Origin: Diphasiastrum complanatum
Taxonomy: Eukaryota; Streptophyta; Lycopodiopsida; Lycopodiales; Lycopodiaceae
Direction: 5' to 3'
NCBI GenBank assembly: GCA_029204225.1
Contig: MU833364.1
Coordinates: 1-57,325, forward strand
Length of the DNA: 57,325 nucleotides
A model generated the notes under the pieces. It was not told where the DNA came from, searched no databases, and saw only the letters and a list, made by a program, of their open reading frames with translations. This document shows, one piece after another, positions 1 to 11,329 of this stretch. Positions within the stretch are counted from its first letter, which is position 1; each line of letters begins with the position of its first letter. The position numbers were made by a program, and so were the translations under genes.

Positions 1-570
1 CCCGCTCCTGAGATTGGTATTCCACCAGGGTGGCCTTGTGCAGTTTGCTTGGTCCACGTCATTAATGTCCAATATTGGATTAGCGCACGAAGGAGGAGAA
101 CCCAGGATCAGAAGTCAGGTTAGAGCGCGTCAAACCGATACCTGAGCTCTACAAAACCGATAGCTGGTAGCGGATGGGCACGCGCGAGTAATTGCAGTTT
201 GTAGGAACTTTGTTCCGAGCACCCTGAATTGCTATCGCATGGATGTAGAGAACTGTAAGAACTTTAAACAAAAAAATTTCAGCGTCGTCCATCAGTATAT
301 ATAGAGAAAATTCAAATGATTGCAAACGTCGTGGGTTGGATGTCCGAGGTTCGAATTGCGGTGATGATTTCACCGAGGCTTGTCAATCAAATCAAACTAA
401 ATATCCATCTATCATCAAAATGATTAGTCGATATCGAATAAAACAAAATTAATTTCAACTAAAGTATGGTCACATCTACAATTTATTGCTGAAATTGACA
501 ATGTTAAGCTATAAATATCTGACTTTTTTTATATCTAATCATTATAATTTCATAAAATTCCAGCCGCCAT
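1..570. other. No gene recognised
   Basis: No coding region is convincing here. The motif ggttcgaattgc near 350 resembles a tRNA B-box, but there is no matching A-box or cloverleaf. Phrases such as ccgatagc with cgcgc around 120-190 resemble the duplicated unit at 571-1166 and may be a diverged outlier of that repeat. Confidence 0.5.
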
Positions 571-1166
571 TATTTCACCCAATAGCAAATCGACGCGCAT
601 ATACTGCATGTGAAAACCAGAGAGGCTATTCCCACGCGCTGAACCGATATTGGAAAATAACATGAATGATCAAAGCTTGATTCGATAGATTCTCCTTAGC
701 TTTGGATAGTATGAAGAGTCTACCGAATCAAGCTTTGATCATGCAAAATACCCTCCAATAATTTCAAAAAAAATTCAAAATCTTTTTTTCCTACAATAGT
801 GATTCGACGCGCGCAGCTTAAGTGAAAGATCACTATCTTCCCAAAGGCACGCTGATCCGATAGCCGATATTTCACCTGATAGCTAATCGATGCGCATATA
901 TAGCATTTGAAAACAATAGGTGCTATTCTCGCGCGCTGAACTGATATTGGACGGAATATGAATGATCAAAGCTTCACTCGATAAATTCTGCGTAATCTTG
1001 GATAGTATGAAGAGTCTACCGAATCAAGCTTTGAGCATGCATAATGGGGTCCAAAAGGTTTCAAAATTTCAAAAATAAATTTGTTCCTACAATAGCGATT
1101 TGACGCGTGCAGTTCAAATGGAGAATAACCATCTTCTGCCAGGCGCACTGATCTGATATCTGATAT
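571..1166. repeat. Tandem duplication, two 297-bp units
   Basis: Two head-to-tail units, about 571-867 and 868-1166, share the same order of landmarks: tatttcacc, a cgcgcata block, cgcgctgaac, gatcaaagctt, a gaagagtctaccgaatcaagcttt block and tcctacaatag. Each unit has its own internal inverted repeat. In unit 1 gatcaaagcttgattcg at 668 faces cgaatcaagctttgatc near 740. The units differ at scattered positions, so the duplication is not recent. Related fragments appear near 1620-1700. No coding potential is seen. Confidence 0.85.
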
Positions 1167-1817
1167 GCAAAAAAATTATATTGGTGCGTCATATGAACTA
1201 CTAATGAAAATGTTCTGAATGAACATTATCTCAAAAGAAAAAATCCCGTCTTTACTCTGCTTAAATAGGACGATAGATTGTAATAATTCTCCTCATACAC
1301 ATTTTTCAATGATATCCATTTATCATTTGTTTATTATTTGTTTAATGATTATTCAAGGAGGCCACTTATTGAAAATTTAATGTATTCCAGCGTAGGTACA
1401 GATTCTAGGGTCAGGACTAATGATGATTCGTTGAATCTAGTGATAGACTAGTTAATGTATTCCAGCATAGGTATAAAAATTTCTCACTCTGGTATGACTG
1501 TGATTAACGGGAATTAGCTATAAATATGTCACCACTTGCCATATTTTGATTCCGTGATCTTTTATTTAGAACTCACTAGTCTTTTTGTTTTCTTTCAATC
1601 TCGCGATATTGTATCGACGTGCGCCTTTCCAAACAGTGCATTGTCGGATTCATTCAGGCGCGCTGAATTGATATCAGCCACTTCTGACGTGTGCTCATGA
1701 CTAACGATATCGGATCAACAATAATCATATGAGGGCCCAGACCTATTATTGGACATAGGAGCACTTGCATGGTGAATGACTGCTTTAATGCAAGAATAGG
1801 AGGTTAATAGCTTAATA
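1167..1817. other. No gene recognised
   Basis: AT-rich sequence with no credible ORF. The phrase gttaatgtattccagc recurs (about 1376-1392 and 1452-1466), and cgcgctgaattgatatc near 1660 echoes the repeat at 571-1166. Confidence 0.45.
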
Positions 1818-2397
1818 TAGGCTACATTGCTTGAAGCCTATATTCTTCATTGATCAAGATCTCTTGAAGATCCATCAAACTTGGCAAAGCACTTTGAATG
1901 GCAAGAATTTGTACAATGCTAGTATGAGCATCCAACAAACCATTAAAAATAACTTGAACAAGCTCTCCTTCCTTACTGCTCTCATCGATGCAATATAGGT
2001 CATCATTCAAAGCCTTCACTCTCAAAACATTTGGACTCTCTTCATTCTTTTGAAAACTTGGAAAGATTTGTCTTCTTAGAGTCAACACTCTAGAAGTAGA
2101 CTTGGATTCATAAAGCTTCTTCAAAGAATCCCAAGCATCCTTTGATAAAGTACTCTTACCAAGTTCCTTGAGAAGTTCATTGGTACCATTCATCTTTATC
2201 ATGTGTAGAGCTCTTTTAGCTCTCTTGTCATACCTCACTTGATCTTGTTGTGTTGCTGGCCTCTCCTTTAAACCTACAACAATATCCAAAACATCATTCA
2301 TCTCAAGAAGTAATTCCATTTTCACTTTCCACAATGAATAGTTGCTTGAGGTAAGCTTATGGCCTTCCAACATGTATCCACTTGATGTAGCCATGTT
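1818..2397 (-). pseudogene. Ty1/copia gag fragment (family A)
   Basis: A 190-residue minus-strand reading frame starts MATSSGYMLEGHKLTSSNYS and matches the N-terminal gag domain of plant Ty1/copia elements (UBN2/DUF4219 type). It has the SSNYSLWKVKME block early, then the RAKRALHMIKMN helix and the SKSTSRVLTLRRQIF block. Gag packages the element RNA in cytoplasmic particles. The frame ends at EYRLQAM, before the zinc knuckle and all of pol, so this is a truncated relic. The same family recurs at 20482-21328 (plus), 44088-44582 (minus) and 57028-57243 (minus). The start is the ATG at 2392-2394. Confidence 0.88.
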
Positions 2398-2800
2398 GCA
2401 ATGACCTGATCCTTCTCTTCAACATGTTCCAATGCACAAAGCACTCTTTTAAAATACAAAAAATGTTTCCAAAAAGAAATCACAAAGATATGGAACCTCT
2501 CAATTCTCTTCTAGCACTTATATCTAGCAAATCAACACATAGAATGTAGAAATCTTGATCAACCTATGATCTATCCTCAATCTAATGACTCTTGTCACTT
2601 CCTAATATTGAAACACTTTTCCACACTTTCAAAAAGTGTTTACTCAAATGCTTTTAGACTAATATAACTTTGAAAAATCAAACTCCAAGTCTATTATGAA
2701 AATTGGCCTCAATTGTGTATTTGGCAATTTATCAAATGATGACCAATCTTGACTAAACTACTTGAAATCTTTAACAAACCGCACCTGACACCCACCTGCT
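2398..2800 (-). mobile_element. Upstream leader of copia family A
   Basis: Sequence just upstream of the gag start closely matches 57244-57325. Both carry tccttctctt, ttccaatgcacaaag and a stretch ending aaaaaatgtttccaaaa. This indicates shared retrotransposon 5' untranslated or leader sequence. The shared part is known only for about 80 bases because the second copy runs off the window. Confidence 0.6.
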
Positions 2801-3529
2801 CTCTTCCTCAAGCCATTATCGCACGAGATGCGCTACTACTCCACAAACCTTACCAGCCGCAACCCGCAGATGTTTGTCCCCTTCTCGCTCCACCTCATCC
2901 GATATGATCGTGTGTGACATTCCACCTGATTCCCAAGTCGTTCAATCCTCCACTTCTACAACCATTGCCTCCACCATCCCTACCACAATTAATATCCATT
3001 CTTCACCACTTCATTCACCAACTCCACAAATCACTTCCTTGTCTCCTAAAGTCATCCATTTCTCTTAAATTTCCCCAAGTAGTGAATAATTCATGCTTGA
3101 CATGTTGGGAAAGCCTCCAATTTTTCCATCCCAATTCTTCCAAACCTAGCTGGACTTCACCATTCCCCAGTCTCCACCTGCTTTTGAGGAGTTCAAGAAC
3201 CCTGGTCATCAAAGGCCAAGAAATCCAATCAATTCCTACTCTAGGTGATTAGCTGGCATGGGGCATGGGGCCTGAGAGTTTTTGAATGAGATTCAAAAGT
3301 GATGACTAGTTATGTGGCAAGCCCTCGCACATTACTTCTAATTCCATGGTATGCTCCCATGCCACGATGCAAGAAGTGGGTGGACTTTAGACCAAGGGTC
3401 ACGATAAATACCCTAAACTAGCCAAAATTTCCAACACCACACAACTGGGCGACAGACATGGACTTTATCAGGGCCTTGCGAACCTTTGGGAAAGAGTTCC
3501 CTTGAATGTAAGGACTAAGGAGGATTTCG
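2801..3529. other. No recognised gene; Ser/Thr/Pro-rich shadow frames
   Basis: Short frames at 2874-3252 are rich in Ser, Thr and Pro because of C/T-rich composition and match no family I recognise. The stretch sits just before copia pol sequence on the same strand and could be decayed element sequence, but nothing diagnostic is visible. Confidence 0.4.
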
Positions 3530-4775
3530 ATTCTATGAAAGGAATTATGGTAGGATATTCTACATCAAGAAAAGCTTATAGAATCTTAGTGCTCTCTACA
3601 TCAAGAATTTTAGTGCTCTCTACTAACAAGATGTGATTCTCCATGAAGGCAAATTCTTAGAGTTTGATGAGGCCAAGGGTGCTCATGTTGATGTTGAATC
3701 CATGAAGCTAACAATTTTTCAAAAAAGTGATGGAGAGGAGCTGAGGCTTGAGGATGAGCTCTCTCAATCCAAGATTCCAAGAAGATCTTCAAGGGAGAAG
3801 GCCGAGCCACTTATGCTCACATATCTTGAGAAGGGAAAGCAAGTCGAGATGGGTAACATTTCTCATGCACTTTTCATCTGTTTTGATGAGCCTTCTTGTG
3901 TGAAAGATGCATTAGAATTGAAAGGTTTTGCATGAGGCAATGTGTTTGGAGTATGATGCTTTGATTTCAAATTATACTTGGGAGATGGTTGATCTCCCAC
4001 CTAACAAAAAGGAAATTGGTTGTAAGTAGGTGTTTAGAATCAAGTATAATCAAGGTGGTTCCACTAACAAGTATAAAGCTATGCATTGTGCAAAGGGGTA
4101 TGATGTATTCAAGGGTCTAGACTATGGAGAAACCTTTGCTACCATGGCAAAGATGGTTACCATTAGAATTTTAATTACCTTGTCATCCTACTTCTATTGG
4201 TTTATGTATCTAATGGATGTGACTAATGCTTTTCTCAATGGATATCTTGAGGAGGAGATCTACATGCACCAACCCAAGGGACTCATCAGGCAAGGTTGAG
4301 AGGACAAGGGTTGCTTGCTTTTAAAGAGTCTGTATGGTCTCAAGCAAGCTCCAAGATCTTGGTATTATACTTTCCTTCTCTCACTAGATCTCACTATTAG
4401 TGAGTATGATCCATCTTTGTACTTCAAGTTTGTAGATGTTGATGTGATCATTCTTGTACTATATGTAGATGACATTTTTTTTTGTGGAAACAATGTCAAG
4501 CTCATTGATGAGGCAAAACTAGCTCTAGAAAAAGAGTTTAAAATGCAAGACCTTGGATTTTTGTACTATATCTTGGGTCTTGAAGTAGATAGGACATCTT
4601 CTTATAGCAATCATTTGTCAATCTAAGTATGCCACTTCAATTCTTAAAAGATTCAATATGGATAAGTGCAAAGGCATAGACACTCCTATGGAGAACCATG
4701 TAAGAGATCCAATAGATGGTGATGAAAGATTCTTCCCCTCTCAAATCCATGGAGGGTACGTTTAAGGAGGAGTCT
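3530..4775 (+). pseudogene. Ty1/copia pol fragment: integrase tail and reverse transcriptase
   Basis: Reading frames in this stretch line up with copia pol. GIMVGYSTSRKAYRI at about 3542 is the C-terminal integrase motif. A linker follows (3633-3935), then the RT start with TWEMVDLPPNKKEIGCK near 3980. DVTNAFLNGYLEEEIYMHQP lies at 4218-4280 and SLYGLKQAPRSWY at 4327-4365. The catalytic LYVDDIFFCG (the YVDD box of copia RT) is at 4458-4487 and LGFLYYILGLEV at 4552-4587. Stops after GCK and after GLIRQG, and a frame change after 4626, show it is dead. RNase H is missing: the reading breaks off near 4775 and is followed by an LTR-like repeat. Confidence 0.9.
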
Positions 4776-4802
4776 GCTCTTGGGCTTCCTTAATCCTTGT
4801 TA

Positions 4803-5263
4803 AGATGTGGTAAGGCTTGTGAGGCATGTGGATTTTATTCACTTATGTCTCCATTGTAGGTTGATCTTTGACTATTAATCTAGACTGATTTTCTACTTGT
4901 ATGTCTCTTCCTTCTAGTTATGTCAAAAAACTATAATATATGGGAAAGGCATGAGTTCCACTACCTTTTTAATGACAGTCTTATATGGCCCGTTTCTAGA
5001 TTGGCACTCATGCGACAAGTTTGGCTAGCCCAAGCTTCAATCCATATTTGTAGAAGCATGCTCTAGGTCACTATCTATCTTGTACTAATTTCAAGCTCTA
5101 GGTCACTTATCTATCTCTGATGCTCTAGGTCACCTATCTATCTCTCATGCTATCAAGCACTTTCTTGATTAATCTTGCTTTAGGCACTAGTATTATGTAT
5201 GTTTAGACTTTGATGGCAATTATATCCTTGCATGGTTGAGGTCTTATGGGGTATATCATTAGG
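4803..5263 (+). repeat. LTR-like repeat, copy 1
   Basis: About 460 bases starting agatgtggtaaggcttgtga and ending ggggtatatcattagg recur at 33451-33823. It follows copia pol here and copia gag remnants there, which suggests a 3' LTR or terminal region of one copia family. A TG start at 4806 and a CA near 5258 fit LTR ends. This copy has three tandem versions of a gctctaggtcac-tatctatct unit (5050-5145); the other copy has only one. Confidence 0.72.
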
Positions 5264-8200
5264 GGGCTTGACAAATTGCGAGTAAATATTTGCGAGTTAT
5301 GCGAGTTTTATTTCAATGGATTTCGATAGCCATGATCAAAGAATAATAAAAGAAATGATTACAATACTAGAAAAACCATGCACAAATCGTAGAACCTATA
5401 ATCCATTGACTCACCTATTCCGAAGGGTGTTCCAAAGTATATTCTGAAAACTATACATATCAGCCTTGCATTGCATTGTGTAGATATCGGTCTTGCATTG
5501 CATCTATGTTGAACCAAAAGCTGTGTTTTAGGATCTTATTTGTGACGTAGCTATTCTTTTAAGTGGATCTTGTTTTTTTTTTCAAATTTGGATCACTATT
5601 ACTAGACCTGATCTTAGTTTGTGTCAATAGATGGAGTCAATATATGCAATCTCCTTTTACCCATCATTGGAAGTTAGCCAAGAGAGTGCTTAGTTAGGAC
5701 GAGTGTCACGTACCTCATGTAATTAGCCCACATTCCTAATAATTGCAATGCTAAATATAGCCATGGAGGTAAATCAGATTAGAATAGATAGTCAATATAT
5801 TGGCTTGAACAATCGCGTTGTATTTGCAAGTTGTGAGATTGTAGTAATGGTTGTGAGGCCCAGTTAAGCCAAATAAGGCCCCAAACTCATACTAGGCACA
5901 CAAAGGACCATTGTAAATAGCTGAGGTCATGCTAAATTTGGAGGCTATTCTACATTTGTGATTTTTGAGCTCTATGTGTTATTTAAGCTTCTCTTTGAGA
6001 GCTTTATTGATGTGTTTTATTGTTTATGTGCCTAAAATCACATGAGAGCTTTGATTGTGCTCTAGGTTTAGGCCCACTGTATTAAATGATCATAAATAAT
6101 GAAGATTGCTATCCTACTTTGTCCAATTTGGTGAAGGTTTGCCTACTTTATCTATTTTCTTGATTTCTTGATGATTTTCTTGATTTCTTGCTTTGCCATG
6201 ATAATTTGATGTTCAAAAATGGATTAGATGTTTAAATGCTCAGATTGGCACATAACATAGAGATCGTCTTTCCCATTTCACCTTCACCATAGCCATTGAG
6301 CCTCTCATTTTTCACCTCAATGACAACATTTCTAGAAATTTGATTATCTCGTGGTCTATTAATGACATTAATGTGAGCCCTCAACTCTTTGTTGACAATG
6401 TAGAAATTTTCTCTACTTTAGATAAAAGATCTTGGAATTGCTTCCCATTTGGTCATGACACATACTTCTATGAGACTATTTATTCTTTAAGATAGGGGGA
6501 GGTTAGGTAGAGAATAATGTGTTTTATTTTTCTTATTATAGAACTTTGGTTCTGGACTGAAACATTTGTTTGTTAGAATATTTGGAAATTTACACATAAA
6601 ACTCTACATAGGGTTCAAGGAAGAAGCTTGCAAGTAACTTCATTATTATTATTCTGTTGAACAAGAAGAAAATCAAATGGTCAAATATAGGTGCAAAGTT
6701 GGGGTACTTTTCAACCCACTCCTAGAAGATTGAAGGTAGAGGACATTATTGTTCTTATGTTATATTTTCAAATCAGCCATTTTGGAGATATAGAAGGTGG
6801 CAATTATCTTGTTATAATGTACAGAGGTTTGGTGATTTCGCTTCTTAGTTGTGAAAATAATTGATAATTGATAAGGGACACTTGAGATAGACTCAAAGGT
6901 TTTTTTTGTATATGAACAATTATTTTTTTTCTTTTAGGTCCTCTTGTGTGTCAACAAGAGGATAACACTTTTTGGATGATAAGGCTAAGTTATTATTCTA
7001 CATAGTAACATTTTTATTTCTGGCTCATTCCTACTTAATTATTGACAATCTCTCTTGCAATTGACATCGATTGGATTTGTGCGCCTTAGGTTAGATCCTA
7101 TCTTAATAATTATTGGTTCTTGATTAGTTTTGCTAAGGATGAGTAATTGAGTAAGCTTTATGTCGTTGCTCGGATAGTATCTTCTCAAAATATCTCATTG
7201 CACTTTTATTTCTTAGAATCCTTTATTTTTTTGCCACATAAAGTTTCCATTTGATCAAGACATTTGTACTTTCAACATGGATAGCATTAGGGCCTTAAAA
7301 ATGTAAACACACCCTTGGAATAAAATATCATAAATAAAAATCTAAAATAAAAATATCATACTTTAACTTGGTATCCAACGTTCCCCAAAACAATTTGTAC
7401 TTGCTCTTATCCAATATAAGTGTAATGTGTGCTGTTTTGTTGGAAGTTTTTTTTGAAGTGAGTGGATTTTACTAGCTGCCGTTATAAAATTGAACTAGCA
7501 ATAAAAATTTTAAAGGTCGTAAACATCATATAACTTGTCTCACTACAGACTTTTTAACAGAGTAGAGATGCAGGGTAGCTTTCCAAATAGCACCTTGTCA
7601 TTGAGAAATTGACTGCCACTTAGTTTACGGAAAAATTTTGACAATAGGTGAAATGCCAATTTCAACAATTGGCTTGTAAGATCTTCCTTTGACCTGTGCA
7701 CGAAAATTAGGCAACTAGTAATAAGGATTGCAAGGAAAGGAAACTTGGTAATTTCAAATAATTCTGTAGCAGAAAAGCAGCAATTTATAAAATCTATACT
7801 AACAGAAGGAAATAAGAAAAATCAACCACCACCAGGATAGAGATATGCTATGAAACTGACCGAGCTCATAAGATGGCATTGAAACACGCATCTCTAGAGA
7901 TTTCTTTAGATTTCACAGTTTCCCCAAATAATAGAACTCCAAATTCTTGAAGATTCCACTGCTTGCGACACTCAATTATACGCAGTTAACAGTCGTTACC
8001 ATCATAAATATGCGTGACTCTCAAAACACTCTGCTAGAATGAAAGATCCGCTGCAGAGCTTTTTATTGGTTCCCGTACAAGCGACTCCGATTATGCACAT
8101 TTATTGTCGGTTGACTTACAACTACAAAACCTCGCTACACTTCACTCATATAGTCTAATTAGAAATAAACACTCTGTAACAGTTAGCGAGTTATTTCAGG

Positions 8201-8324
8201 GCAAATAGGATGAACTTTTTAGTCTTAACATCACGATCCACCGCCCGTTTCTAGTTACATTATCATACACAGTGCTTATGCCTTGATGCAATGGAGTTAC
8301 TGAGAAACTGATCATTGCAAAATT
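5264..8324. other. Three kilobases with no gene recognised
   Basis: AT-rich sequence with frequent stops in all frames and no family match. The start (attgcgagtaaatatttgcgag) resembles short phrases beside the gag relics near 44610 and 57005. The last 250 bases probably hold the 3' untranslated region of the minus-strand gene ending at 8325, but no poly(A) signal could be assigned with confidence. Confidence 0.5.
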
Positions 8325-10207
8325 TCATGCCGCTGTTACAGCTCTTTTGGCTGGCAAAGCAAAGTTGTTCTCATAATTCATGACATTGTGTTCATTGGCC
8401 AAGGTAGTTAGACCTGCTTCCAGTAAAGCAGAAGCAAGCCCCGCTATCTTACCGGGTTTGCTTGATCCCCTGCCATTAACACGAGGGGGCTGCCAATCTG
8501 CCAGCATTATGATTAATTCATCTCCGTCACACCGCGAGTTGTCGCTTTCAGGGACGCCCTGTAGTTCTTCGCCTTCAGATGTTTTCAAGGGGCATATTGC
8601 GTGCTTGCCGAGGTCGTCTGCGATAAGCTCTTGAACTGCCTGTCTTGCTCCTCCTTTCTCATATTGCAACTCAAGAGCAGTGCTGAGCTTGGGTCCCCAT
8701 CGAAAATCTTGACTTATAATGTTATCACAGTTCTTGATATGCTGTCCTTTAATATTTGTAGTTCTTCTGTATGGAGAAAACCATTTCGCCTTTATATACT
8801 CTGGTTTTCTCCAAGGAGGTAAGTGCATCCCATTCTTCTTCAAAGATATCTTTACAGCATCGGACATGACATTCAAAATCTGTAATAACCGATCAGATTT
8901 TCCAACAAATATTGCAGGTACTTCTTGAAGAAGAGCGCTGTACTGGTCGGTGGGACGAGCAATTTCAAACTGCGCCCGAAACTGGATATCTATTACGAGA
9001 CGCTGAGATGCGCTGTTACAGATCTCAATAACATCCATATACTCGTAATGACCTGAAATAAAGAAGATAATAATTAATGTAGTTCTTCCATCAAATCATT
9101 CGGACACTCCGTTTCAAAGAATAAAGAAAAAGGATTCTAAGTAGTAAGAGGATGCAACACGAGAGTAATGTAGATCTTCAAAACATATGTCAAAATCTGC
9201 TTATGAGCCTTCATGAACGAACGTCCAAATTAGCAAGAAATTTTTAGCGTAAGTCCTGAAGTGCTTGCTTGTTGATAGATGAAAGCAATCTCAGGGAAAA
9301 AGGATAATATAGATCTACGTAACACTAACCTCCAGCGAAGCCCACGGCGTGGTCCCATCTTGATTTACAAATAGCAGCATTATAACCAGCTGCACGTAGG
9401 TGCTTCATGATGGCTCTTTTGAAGCATCCACTGATACATTCAATACCTTCGTTGCAAAATTCTATTCCTCGCTCCTTGACAGAGGCCATTGCCTGGATGA
9501 CGTTTGTTAGCAGAGCATTCTCCATTGCACTGACGCCAGAAGTAAAGCCCTGCACATCATTAAACTATCAATGGTTCTGCCTGTCGCCATAGCACGATTC
9601 TTGTCAATGAAATGCGAAAATAGATTAAACAATCAGTAAATAAAGTTTCTAAATGAACCGAGCTTTCAAACAAGCATTTCGCAAAAGGGATAGTACGTAC
9701 CTTGAGAATCTCTAAAAGATCTCCTCCACGGCTGGGTTTGGATTTATCGAGGCTACAAGAGAGTACATCAGCACTGTTAGCATTGCCTACTTCACAGCTA
9801 CATCGAACTCGACCGCAGTTGCACAACAGCGATGGCTCGTCCTCTATGAAGTCATGCACCATGTCAGCCAAACAAACAGAACTGGGTTCGTGCTCGCTGC
9901 CACTGCTAAGGTGGCTCCTCCTTTCTGCGTTGAACACATCGCCATGCATTCTGGCTTGCATGATGTGAGTGAAAGAATCCATCCCGTTTTTTAACTTAGA
10001 AGTTTGCTTAACTTGAGTTTGAGAAGGCAGAAAAGATGGAGGCACTTGCAGAGGGAGAACCAGGGCCGCCTTTGTCTGTGTGTGAGGAGGAGGAAGGTTT
10101 TCCTCCAGCTTTTTTCCAGGTTTAGGCCAAAATACCGCATGGCCACCCGTAGCTCTGTTTCCACTGGAAGCAGATGCCAGAGTCCGATATGTCAGAAGCC
10201 CAGGCAT
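8325..10207 (-). CDS. DUF506 (PDDEXK_6) family protein, three exons
   Basis: The only gene here that looks intact. The exons are 10207-9701, 9549-9330 and 9052-8325. The donors read GTACGT and GTTAGT, both acceptors end in CAG, and the splices are in frame, giving 484 residues. Landmarks of the plant DUF506 family (PF04720, PD-(D/E)XK nuclease fold) are all present: LADMVHDFIEDE (113-124), RAAGYNAAICKSRWD (221-235), HYEYMDVI (244-251), LVIDIQFRAQFEIARPTDQY (261-280) and LPPWRKPEYIKAKW (320-333). The C-terminal WQPP block followed by GLASALLEAG is also typical. Known Arabidopsis members (RXR1/RXR3) repress root-hair growth and bind calmodulin; nuclease activity is unproven. The start at 10207 was chosen for its ACCATGCC context, although the frame stays open upstream to 10327. 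The segment between residues 334 and 450 is rather long. Neighbours on both sides are transposon debris or unassigned sequence. Confidence 0.9.
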
Positions 10208-11230
10208 GGTGATCCGATTCAGCTCAATATTGTGATAGACAACTATAAGTTCTCTTGAAAATATGCACGAGGAGATTTCAAAAAGAAAATGCCACTCAAT
10301 CCGTAACTGTTTTGAATCACTTATCAAGACTATGACAAACGCAAACTAGATTGACGGATCTGAGTGATCGGATGATGCCGTTGATAGATGATGTGTCTAT
10401 AACTAGAATCAAACCTCATAGAATGCTTCGAACAGTCACGACTCGAAACTAACAACTATGTCTCAGAGTCTGCGAGCATACAAAACTCATAATCTTCAAG
10501 AGTCAAGAAGGCAATTTATATCTTTTCAAATAAAGCACGCATACGCAAACCGGATAATTTCTTCATCTATCTATCATAATCACTCCTGAGTCAGCTTCTA
10601 GAGTTTTCACAACCGATATCACACCAAGATGCTTATCCAATAAACACAGGCGAAGGATGTCCTTTTAAGGCTGTTTAGACCCCCGCAAGAGGTATTTAGC
10701 ACATGCAGGAATCGATCAACTTGGTCTGACCAAACCAGAAGTGGATAAGGAACAAGATTTCAAGAGTCAAGAAGCAAAATTAAGGTAGACCAGAAATACA
10801 TGACAAGGCAAAGGCTATGGATAATGGATCTTGGGAGATATTAGATAACTATTAACGGCAAGGACGGAGCAAAGTTCAAACCTCAAGGCTGAAGGATTAA
10901 GGATCCATCATCCGGATCTCGCCGTGTGCATATCCGATCGCATATTCCTTCGTCCTGTAGACATATTCCCGATCGATCATGGCCACAACCCAGAGATGCA
11001 TCTGAAGATGCTCCTTTCTTTGCGATAAGCAAACTTCAAAGCACTCAAAGGAAAGCCCAAAACAATACGAAGAGATACGAGAGAAACTAAAATAAGCGAA
11101 AACGTCAACTCGAAACTTGAAAGGCCAACAATGCCCGGCATATGACGTGAACGGGAGAAGAATATACGTGGTGGGCAAAGCCGCTGCAGTTGCAACAAGC
11201 GTCGCTACTTCACCGCTGCAGCTGATTGTA
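10208..11230 (-). promoter_or_regulatory. Probable 5' region of the DUF506 gene
   Basis: About 1 kb upstream of the minus-strand start has no other gene. Short frames at 10897-11259 have no recognisable domain. It is less AT-rich than the flanking repeats and carries ACGT-core motifs (tgacgtg at 11143, tacgtgg at 11166). Assignment as promoter and 5' untranslated sequence is positional inference; an upstream intron is possible. Confidence 0.4.
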
Positions 11231-11255
11231 CACGTGGCCCCGAAGCATATAAAGG
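11231..11255 (+). promoter_or_regulatory. G-box plus TATA-like element
   Basis: cacgtgg at 11231 is a perfect G-box, followed 9 bases later by catataaagg at 11246, a good plant TATA box on the plus strand. Two more ACGT cores lie within 100 bases upstream. No convincing plus-strand coding sequence follows, so this may drive an untranslated transcript, be a leftover promoter, or act as a distal element for the divergent DUF506 gene. Confidence 0.4.
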
Positions 11256-11329
11256 TCAAGGGTCCCTTTCAAATCTCTTCCAAAAGAAAGGCGAAGGTAA
11301 GGTGGATCAAAATGTGGGCTCCATAAAGT

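Noticed and set aside
310-380. tRNA-like B-box (ggttcgaattgc)
   Set aside because: No A-box at the right distance and no acceptor or anticodon stems; treated as chance.
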